Source: Lineus longissimus (taxonomy: Eukaryota > Nemertea > Pilidiophora > Heteronemertea > Lineidae). From it: 64,000 nt of DNA. Within the stretch, counting starts at the first letter, position 1, and the number at the start of each line of letters is the position of its first letter. Positions 55,833 through 64,000 of this stretch are shown here, in pieces. The notes under the pieces were generated by a model. It was not told the DNA's origin. It did not search any database and saw only the letters and a list, made by a program, of their open reading frames with translations. The position numbers and the translations under genes were made by a program. The stretch is from assembly GCF_910592395.1 (NCBI RefSeq), contig NC_088314.1, forward strand, positions 11,472,001 to 11,536,000. Reading direction: 5' to 3'.

Positions 55833-56021
55833 GTCAAGGATTCGACCGCCATTTGTTTGGGTTGAGGAAGATAGCTGAGACTCATGGGAAGCTTCCTAAT
55901 ATCTTCAATGACCCAGCATATGCCTATATGAACCATTGTATCATCTCCTCATCAACACTCAGTAGTCCTGCTGTACAGCTTGGAGGCTTTGCCCCAGTCG
56001 TCCCAAATGGTTATGGTGTTG
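55833..56021 (+). CDS. CPT2: Carnitine O-palmitoyltransferase 2, penultimate visible exon
   Basis: [20 protein letters not shown]...[38 protein letters not shown]. The SSTLSSPAV segment contains the Ser-Thr motif of the acyl/carnitine site, and FAPVV.NGYGVG is a late family signature. The acceptor is TTCTGTTTAG before 55833 (phase 1 from 42994). The donor is G|GTAGGT at 56022. The final ~45 codons (after 'GVG') should be in one more exon, which I do not find by 64000. Confidence 0.93.
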
Positions 56022-57057
56022 GTAGGTACCAAAACTAGTGTCCTTAATACAGCGGGTGTCATAAGGCGGGCGTTAATTGTAACAAACTGATCGAAAACCT
56101 ATGAGAGAGGGAGGCAAACACAACACACTTTGCTCAACACAGCACAAATGTAACAAATGCAACACATTCTAGAGAGCCTTGAATTTCCATGTCAACCACA
56201 GAGACATTACCAAACACAAGCCCATTCAACCGGTAGGCCTAAGAACTACAAACAAAATGACCCACTTAATTTATGAATGATTTGCCCAAGACCATCACTG
56301 AATTTGAAGAAACAAAAAAAGAATTCTCATTTTTCTTATCAGTCATTCACCTTTTGAATTTTATCTGGGCCATTTCCCTTTAAGTGAAACATGTAACATG
56401 TAACTGGATGTTCTAAAAATGTTGTTCATTACAAATCATGTCAGTTCCCTAACAAGAAAACATGTGACATTCAAAACTCCCACCAATTCTGACCATTGGT
56501 TGCCTAGTTAAATTAGCTAACGTCAACTGGAAAAAAACATGTCAAATGACTTTTTGAGAAGTTCTAAAACTACAAGTTTTATTCTTTGGAAATACTAACA
56601 ATAATATTTGCTCGTTTCAAAGAATTTCTGTGGGCATTTTTTCAATTCTATCGACCATTCGATAACTACATGATGCCAATATGTACTCCATGTGCTACCT
56701 AAACTGTATAAATAATGGCCAAACAGCCTGCCATGGCCCTGCAGCACATGGCCTGTTCCTTTTATTAAAAATAAGCACCATATAAATATCTCATCAAATG
56801 ATGAGCCAAATCATATATAACTGGTGTCCTTGGAAAGAGAATTTCATCAGCTATCGAGTAAATAGTGAATCAATGCTAGTTTTATGAAATGCATTAACAA
56901 TAAAAGAAAGACTTTGTCAATACAATGGTCATTTTGGATTGGTTCAAAGGCTAGAATGTGATGATAAAAGTATAACACTTGACCCGATTTTACGTCTTGT
57001 GTCTAAATATCACAACCATTTTCAGCAATATTATCATTAAAACGATCATTATAGCAC
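56022..57057. other. Gene-free start of the last visible CPT2 intron
   Basis: AT-rich, no recognised repeat or exon. I looked for the C-terminal CPT2 exon here and found none. Confidence 0.4.
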
Positions 57058-57061
57058 TTAA

Positions 57062-57707
57062 CCCTTTGATCCTCAGTCCCCAAACAGTTTCATGTGAGCA
57101 ATGTTCACCACAAATGCACCCCTGTACATGCCAGCCACAAAAATTCCATAATATTCATCAATAGATCCCTAACTCGCCGGAAACCGGCCTTAATTTCATT
57201 AGTTTAGAAGAGATGGCAATGATTTTCCTGAAGCAGAGCTGCCAACCCTTTACGGTTTTCCGAGCATGAGTCTTGCGCAAGTCACATATTTACACCTTTT
57301 TCGAATACATCATAATGCATACAGTCTAGCATGCGACCGTTTGCTTTTGCGTTGCACTAGACTCTCTCTGACGTCGATTTTCGCTATTATTTCATGAGAC
57401 TTTAAAGAAAAAGAAGTATTTTCTAACTTACTGTGTTTGCAGTTGATGTTTATGCGGAGATCGGACTTCATTAGTTCTTCTAAAGGAACACAAAAACCTA
57501 CTGAAAGATGTGATAATGGGTCATTTATGTGTTCCTGAAAAACCCTCTCAAAATACGGAAAAATTGACAAATTCGGAGGGAAAATACTGAAGGGGCTATG
57601 TAGGGAGGTTGGCAGCTCTGCTGGAGAGTAGGTGGGTGATTAGGGCCAGATAGGAATATATAGACAAAACTCAGTGGCCGGATATCGGCCAGCAAGGATC
57701 TAAAGGG
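57062..57707. mobile_element. piggyBac-like MITE
   Basis: Ends CCCTTTGATCC and GGATCTAAAGGG, with TTAA at 57058-57061 and 57708-57711. TTAA duplications and CCCTTT ends are piggyBac hallmarks. No transposase; a further element is nested at 57232. Confidence 0.75.
57232..57622. mobile_element. Nested TIR element
   Basis: Perfect 16-bp inverted ends AGCAGAGCTGCCAACC and GGTTGGCAGCTCTGCT, 391 bp, no target duplication recognised and no coding region. Confidence 0.65.
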
Positions 57708-58142
57708 TTAACGTTAAAAAAAACAGGGTACTTTACACTCTATTAAAACACACGTTCAATAACTCTTTAAAATCTTGGTAGGTCGTTTTGTCCCTCTTAG
57801 TATTTGCCAGCTGATTCCACAGTTTTGGTCCCGCCACAGAAAATGCAGAAGAGGCAATCACTCACCGTGAGTGCACCTTGTTGCAAAGACCTTCAGCACT
57901 AAATCTAAGGTACCGCTCGGGGCAGTTTGTAAGGTAGTGAGGTGCTACATGACACAACGCAAACATTCAAAAACATGTGGTAGATTTTGAGGAAGCTCAT
58001 GGAATGAGAAAAGAGGCGATATGCTCTTTTCTTTACATTTTGGAAACGAGACAAGCAGCCGAATTTGAACAGCTTGAACAAGTTTAGAGATATTCCCCAC
58101 AGAGATGTGGTACATGTAGTAAGAGGCTTTTTCCTAGTTTTA

Positions 58143-58419
58143 AGCTCAGCTGACCAAAGGTCAACAGAGATTGTCTGATAGTTATTGAAAGTGGTGTGTA
58201 TGGCAGTCAGATTGTCCATCTGTCCAACCTTCGGCTGTATGCCCAACGGTTTGAAACCGTAAAAGGCAGAGTCACGAAATTTGGAGTGAGGGCTAACTCT
58301 GGTGGACCTCTTATTAGAACCTAAGATCATCGCAATCTGACCTACTTTGAATTCGCCAGGTGGCGTCGACCAAAAAGGAATATGTCTGTTACCTGCAGTA
58401 ATATAATTTTGAGATCATT
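58143..58419 (+). mobile_element. Family B-like head
   Basis: AGCTCAGCTGACCAAAGGTCAAC head after a T run, then GGCAGAGTCACGAAATTTGG and CAATCTGACCTACTTTGAATTCGCCAGGTGGCG. No 3' hairpin. Confidence 0.5.
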
Positions 58420-59425
58420 GGCTCATCTTGTGAGCCTATGCGATGACGTGGCATCTCTCATTTTCGTCATCCACCGGCGGCATATGTTGGCACGGCACAT
58501 TTTGTAACTGCTTTAGGTCTAGACTTAAAACTTGGTACACATGTACTCTTGGGCCCTGGGGTGATTCACACTAAATTTCTTTCCAAAAATATTCTTAGTT
58601 TGGCCACCAGGGGGCAGAACACATGCAATAGGACCCGTGATATTAGTTGGATTTTCAGCTAGAAGGTTCAAAACTTATGACGACATGTCTCTATTCTACC
58701 CCAAAAGTTTTGTGCTCGCTCGTATATAAAATATCGCCACCAGGCAGCCATCTTGAAAAGTAAACAAAGTCCTATTACTCCAAAACTAATGATCTAAGTG
58801 CCTCCAAATTTCATGTGATTATGTATCTATGTACTTTTAACAATATCCTAACTTTCAGTCTGATCCGATGACAATATGGCCGCCATCTTGAACATTAAAC
58901 AGAGTTCTATTATTCTGAAACTAATGATTCGATTGCAATCAAATTTCATGTGATTATATATCTATGTGCTCTCTACAGAATCCATGATTTTTAGTCAAAT
59001 CCGATAACCAATCTGGCCAGCTGGGGGCCATCTTGAAAATTAAACAAAGTCCTATTACTCTGAAACTAATGTTTGCATTGCAACTGAATTTCAGGTAATT
59101 TTGTATCTATGTAATCCAATTGTTCGAAAAATATGGCCGCCAGGCAGCCATCTTGAAAATAGAACAAAGTCCTACTTCTCCGAAAGTATTGATCGGATAG
59201 CAACCAAATTATGTGATTATGTATCTGTGTACTTTTTACGAATTTTCCATCTAATCTGATGATAAATTCCCATCTTGAAACTTCGGCGAAGTCCTATTTC
59301 TCCTAAACTGTTGAGCAGATGTCAACCAATTTCCATGTGACAAGTACATGTACACTCTGCAATAACCCTGAATCTCATAAACAATATGGCCGCCAGGTGG
59401 CCATCTTGAAAATTCAATAAAATAT
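58420..59425 (+). repeat. Family A-like head followed by ~120-145-bp tandem units
   Basis: Head GGCTCATCTTGTGAGCC, with GGCCACCAGGGGGC at 58603. Then 'GCCATCTTGAAAATTAAACAAAGTCC' units start near 58749, 58885, 59029, 59149, 59272 and 59403. The units also share 'TTTCATGTGATTATGTATCTATGT'. Confidence 0.75.
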
Positions 59426-59833
59426 CATGAGGAAACCAGCCCTGTAAAATACTTAGTCGCCCTCCAACTTCAAGCACCCCGCTAATACTACACAGTGATG
59501 ATCGGCATATTTACCTTATCTACCTAATGGCCAGCGTAACTAGTGATAACACTCGGGCTGATGAGGCAAAATTAGAAGTAATTTGGTCGACTACAAGGCA
59601 ACCAGGATGTGATAGCAAGATCGGTTATGTAACAACATATGTTGACCTCAGCCTTTGGTCGGGCAACTCAGCAGGAGGTTACCTGGCTCAGATAAGCTGA
59701 GAGCTAAAGTCAATAAACTATTCCTCAGAAACTCTCCCCTCATCAAATATCCATCCCCCGGCATTTAAGGCATTTTCCATTAGTTGGTGGGGGATGGTTA
59801 GGAGATAATTTTTACAGGGCTGGTTTCCTCATG
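59426..59833. mobile_element. TIR element (MITE), 408 bp
   Basis: Ends CATGAGGAAACCAGCCCTGT and ACAGGGCTGGTTTCCTCATG are perfect inverted repeats of at least 20 bp, extended by AAAA/TTTT. It is inserted in the preceding tandem/Helentron-like sequence. No target duplication is evident; superfamily unknown. Confidence 0.82.
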
Positions 59834-60836
59834 TTTAAATTTTACCATAAAAGCTGAACTACCACACCACTTCCTCTAAGACCGCAAAATTGATATTAAT
59901 GACCAAAACTGTTCTCCCCATGGCCACTGCAAGTGACATGCATTAACATTAACTGAGGTGAGCACATGGTCCCTGAACCATTTCATTGTCACCTATGGCA
60001 TGCCAAAGTGGAATTTATTTACGACAAATTCTTTTACATCATGACTGAATCTTACGCCAGAATCACGCTATGGGGCTGTTCATTTTATAATCAAGGGTGC
60101 AATTTGTGGTCCCCGAGAAAACCGTAAGAGATATTGCGCTGCCATTCGCAGGGATACTCTAGTGTATTAAATCATTAATTATAGTGCAACAATGATTTTG
60201 ATTCCTTCTAATTATTTAAAACAATAGGATTTTGTGCATCAAAAAGGGTGAGAAATAATGCGATTGGATTCCTGAAACTTGGCACATGTATTTGGAAAAC
60301 ATTAAAGCTAATAAAGAAATTGAAAAAATCTAATATTTTGACTTGAAACCAGTTGAAATCCAACAGAATATCATACCTTTCATGCTATCCGAAATCGAAA
60401 GAAAGTGATAAGATTTGTGGAGTTATTTCCAGGTATGGAGATCCTATTCTCATTTGGGGGTGAAAGGTGTCATTGTGGCTCTGAATGAGTGTTTGGTCAG
60501 AGTCATGGGTCATTATTAGTTAAGCCTATGTAGTAACTTGCCTGGGGTCCGAGACCAATGACCCATGTTGACACTTGTTGTTTTTGAGCTGCTTTATTGT
60601 TCAAATAGGCATTTACAATAGGGTTTTAGAATACTTCAGGGATTTGGTTTGCCAGGTGCACTGGTCTTCAGCTGGGGGTTTGGAGAAAACAACAGATTAC
60701 AAGAGCACTTGTAATATGAAAATGCCTTCATTTACATGTAGGCCTTGACAGTGCATGTCACAGCCCAAGTTCATTAGGCCTATAGCTTCAGGACAAGATA
60801 GATGTAGTTTAGTCATCAGAGACTGGTGTTGGCAAG
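59834..60836. other. Helentron-like 3' end, then putative 5' flank of the zinc-finger/DDE gene
   Basis: 3' terminus GAGGTGAGCACATGGTCCCTG...CATT at 59955-59988. From 59990 to 60836 I see no recognised element. TATAAT-like and AT-rich segments occur, but I cannot name a promoter. Confidence 0.4.
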
Positions 60837-61415
60837 ATGGTGTTGCATCTTTGCGAACGGTGTGGTGCCGTTGTGATTGATGAGGACAACAGAAACTCAC
60901 ATCTGCTTCGGCATCAAAAACATTTTTGTGAGAAGTCGCCAGCCGGTCCATACTGTTACAGGTGTGGCCACACATTTTCAAGGAAACAGTATTTCTTGGA
61001 TCACTTGTGTCCCTTTTATTCCATCATCTTGGAACCATATACGACGCTCATCAAACCAAAAGATGCTGCTTCCCTTGTGGACTCTCTTCGAGACAATACA
61101 TTTATGCAACGAGCAACAATTTGCAAGTCAGGAGGCTGGGCTCTACCAGGATGCTGGCCCCTCACGTTTACTCCTTCCTTCATGAACCAAACGGCTACGA
61201 CAACTCTAAACGACATATCTCTAGTCAATGGGTATTGTCAATTAGAGACAATGATGGAACAGGATACGCTAAAGTACGACAGTAACATTCAGGTATTCGA
61301 TGAATCGAATGCAAAAACCTACTCTCTGATGCCACCCTGGACTCTACCGAAACCAAGAAATGGACTACGTATTGATATGAATGAGAATGTGGTGCAAGTA
61401 CGCACAGGTGTACGG
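60837..61415 (+). CDS. Zinc-finger/DDE transposase-like gene, exon 1
   Basis: ATG in good context (CAAGATGG). Two zinc-finger-like modules: CERCGAVVIDEDNRNSHLLRH at residues 6-26 and CYRCGHTFSRKQYFLDHLC at about 41-59 (C2H2/C2HC). Then a linker with LPPWTLPKPRN and ENVVQVRTGVR. A donor CGG|GTAAGT at 61416 ends the exon in phase 0 after 193 codons. Without the splice the frame runs on to 61505, which I regard as intron. No stop or frameshift. The fingers would bind DNA. Confidence 0.7.
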
Positions 61416-62710
61416 GTAAGTTTCCCCTCCTCCTCTGTCTTCGCAAACTGTCATGTCTCTCAATTTCAAATTCAGGCCTTGTGTTTCTGCCCAGGCCAGG
61501 TGTAAACAACCTCGCAAACAATGAAGGTCTTAATTCATGGATTAACTCCAGTCTAATTGTGAGAATGTAGAAAAACGCAAATATCTCGAAAAGTAGGTCA
61601 CCCACTTCTTAAAAACTTGAATATTCGATTTATATTAATAGACCTTTTCGCCAATGGCTCCCGGAGGGCTTCATCCCATTGTTGGAGCCCCGGAGCTCCA
61701 TTGTTTGGGCATACAAGCATAGGCCCTCTGGGAACCATTGACGAAATGGTCTATCATCTTTGTAAGGTATATGCCAAGTTTGATCAGATGTTCAATTCAA
61801 ATTCTGATATAAAAAGCGATTTTTATGTTGTCATAATGCATTATTCAATTCGACTTCTCCGGATTACAACTTTTGCGCTGCTTGTGAGGAGAAACGTAAG
61901 GCCTCTATTGAGTGTTAGATCTTCAAAGTTGATTTATGTTTTCTTCAAAAAGCCCAGCTTGAGCAATAGCATGTCTAGTTGTCATGACTGTTGAGTCTCT
62001 ATCACAAGATAAATCAAATACTGAATTTGTCTAAGGTAATGGGCCTTATTCGAAAGTGCAGAGGTCAAAGTTGGAACTAAAATGTACACATGAAAATGTA
62101 CAGGGCAATGCACAGGAACGATCGGAAATCAGTCCATTTTTGCCAAAGTACACCAGTTCAACAAGCATTTGATACTCAGATGGGACTCTCTTCTGCAGAA
62201 TAGTGGAAGAGAATCAAATGGTTGTTGAACTCTTCTTGGTTTGGCAAAAACAGACTGATTTCCGAACGTTCCTATGCATTCCCTGTACATCTTCATGCGT
62301 AAACCTTTTAGTTCCGGCTCTGACCACTGGTGATGAGCGCCCGATGAGCGCACTTTAGAAACTTGTCCATTAGCGGCCTGTTAATACTGAACACAAAGTG
62401 TAGTGTGTGCCAGAATTTCCATTATTCACTCAAGAACAAGGCAACCAACTGCGACAGTCACAATCTCACCCTGCCATTCAGGCACATTATACCCTCGTCA
62501 ATGCTTGTCTAACTTGTATGATGCGGTTCTGTTTTTTGTCCAGGTCTTGATGCACAGCAATTGCACACCAGTGCTTGTTCTTCGTTTCTAAACACTATAC
62601 CACTTCCCTTTAATTTTGCTGTGGTCCATCAATTGTTGATGGAGGTGGAACCTGACAAACTATAGTATAACTGAATAGAACTGAATATGAAATCATTTTA
62701 AATCTTTCAG

Positions 62711-64000
62711 GTTGACAACAGTCCAGTCGTGGTGGAATACAACCAACAAACAGAGGAGATACCACTCGAATTTGAATCTACTATGTGGAGCAATAAACAA
62801 TGTGGATTACTGTCTGAAACATTTGGAATAACAGCCGAATCAGAGGGATTTAAAAGCGATGGGGGCGAAGTTGCTGAATTCAGTTTTGTGGAACATGTTA
62901 ACGCATCTAATGATGAACAGAATTTGAACGAAAATGTTGAAGGAGCCACGGATAGCAATAGCTCAGACCCGGAGTATGTGTATGGAGTAAGTGATGCACA
63001 CTTTGATTCATTTACATTCAGAAGGCATCGGTGGCCAAAGAAGGAACGACTAGACGCAAACTGTTTACGAAAGCCCTGGATGTTGCCTGCTTGGCAGTTG
63101 GAAAATCTTTCAGGAATGAAGGTTCCACATTTCTGGGAGTTGGTCTGGCAGCAGCAACAGCGATCAGCCACATGTAGGGAAACGAGTCATGGGTTGGATA
63201 TCTCTGCCCATGTACTCCTATACAGACACAAAATGCGGGCAAACCCTGACTTTCGAGATCTAGCTGCCTATTTCATGTTGTCTTTAGCAACTACACATGA
63301 TATTTTCTGGTCACAGTTGTCCGTTCATGTTTTCAACAGTACAGATATCCCAGTGTTGTGGCTTGACAGGGCAACAACTGATACAGAAAAAGATCTGGTT
63401 TACAATAGCATGAAAGAGAGGGAATCCCCTCTTCACAAGGAATTACTATCCTACTTCGAGGATCCGAAAAAGAGTGGGCGCCTCCCAGTTGGAGTATCTT
63501 TGGACTCAAAGAAAGTTCGGATTCAGAATTCTGAGGACTACGAAACCCAGAAAGACGCCTACTATCCAAAGAAGGGTGGTCATTGTGCAACATTCACCAC
63601 TCTAGTTGATACCTCTGGATATGTTGTTCTTACAATTCCTGTTGGAGCTGCTGCCACACCAAGATGTGGAGACAGCAGTTTCATTGGATTAGAAGTTCGA
63701 CTGTCACAAGATGAGGGGGATGACATTGCCCCGCAGGGGCTTCTTTCTCTCCTAAAGGGTACAGAGGATTATTTCATAGTGCTTTCTGTGGACAAAGGCT
63801 ACATCTTCGTTCCACACAACGTCAGTCAAAGTAACACTACAAATCTCAAACAATGGTGTTCAGATAATGGTTGTCAAATCATTTGGCCAAGTGATGGTTC
63901 TGATGACATTCTCCAAGTTTCGCGTGATGGAAAAATTGAGCTTGTGGCTTCGCCTGCTGATCCTGTCCTGACTAAGAACAGTCGAGTCATTGTCGGAAAA
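62711..64000 (+). CDS. Zinc-finger/DDE transposase-like gene, exon 2 (runs off window)
   Basis: The acceptor AATCTTTCAG precedes 62711, phase 0. The exon is open for all 430 codons to the window edge. An acidic region comes first, then PAWQLENLSGMKVPHFWELV, then LLYRHKMRANPDFRDLAAYF, the helix-turn-helix that precedes DDE_Tnp_4 domains. GVSLDSKKVRIQNSED holds the candidate first catalytic Asp, YPKKGGHCATFTTLVDTSGY follows, and LSVDKGYIFVP holds the second Asp ('DkGY' box). The third acidic residue should lie near or beyond the edge. Harbinger/ISL2EU-type transposases share this layout. It could be a live element or a domesticated gene. Confidence 0.72.

Noticed and set aside
56022-64000. Terminal CPT2 exon
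   Set aside because: I looked for the conserved C-terminal segment following 'YGVG' in the + strand and found no plausible match; the gene presumably ends beyond the window.

Overview
The window is from an animal nuclear genome. Supporting signs are short exons with GT/AG boundaries separated by very long introns, and a dense, nested transposon load. I cannot name the species. The abundance of Helentron-type non-autonomous elements, together with DIRS and Kolobok-like elements, points to an aquatic invertebrate (lophotrochozoan or invertebrate deuterostome).

The one clear host gene is carnitine O-palmitoyltransferase 2 (CPT2), on the + strand. Four consecutive internal exons are visible (1856-2052, 3189-3358, 42766-42994, 55833-56021) and their phases fit each other exactly. 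The 5' exons lie left of the window. The terminal exon is not visible, so it probably lies right of position 64000. Almost everything else is intron, including one of about 39.4 kb.

Layout. 1-15 kb: interspersed repeats and Helentron-like elements (short inverted repeat at the 5' end, central ~300-bp tandem units, 3' inverted repeat followed by a hairpin), with nested MITEs. 15.2-15.8 kb: left piece of an integrated dsDNA-virus-like element (deoxynucleoside kinase, small membrane protein, start of an acidic gene). 16.6-22.6 kb: a DIRS retrotransposon (gag, RT-RNase H, tyrosine recombinase) with inverted termini and several inactivating lesions. 22.7-25.3 kb: a Kolobok-like DNA transposon on the minus strand, with an intact 612-residue transposase and a second ORF resembling the P2X7 'ballast' domain. 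25.9-29 kb: tandem repeats with a Helentron-like insertion. 29.35-36.1 kb: right piece of the virus-like element (membrane proteins, capsid-like protein, A32/FtsK-type packaging ATPase, small membrane proteins), broken by a piggyBac-like element, a Harbinger-like MITE, a 279-bp tandem duplication and frameshifts. 36.8-60 kb: more Helentron-like elements, LINE 3' remnants and MITEs. 60.8-64 kb: an intact two-exon gene with zinc fingers, a transposase helix-turn-helix and a DDE_Tnp_4-like domain, running off the right edge.

The most interesting points are: the split virus-like element, whose two arms look complementary; the ballast-like ORF beside a Kolobok-like transposase; the intact zinc-finger/DDE gene; and the repeated ~300-bp unit of the Helentron-like elements, which carries a sequence matching the CTCF core consensus and an AGGTCA direct repeat with 3-bp spacing. 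All family assignments come from reading motifs by eye; no database search was run.
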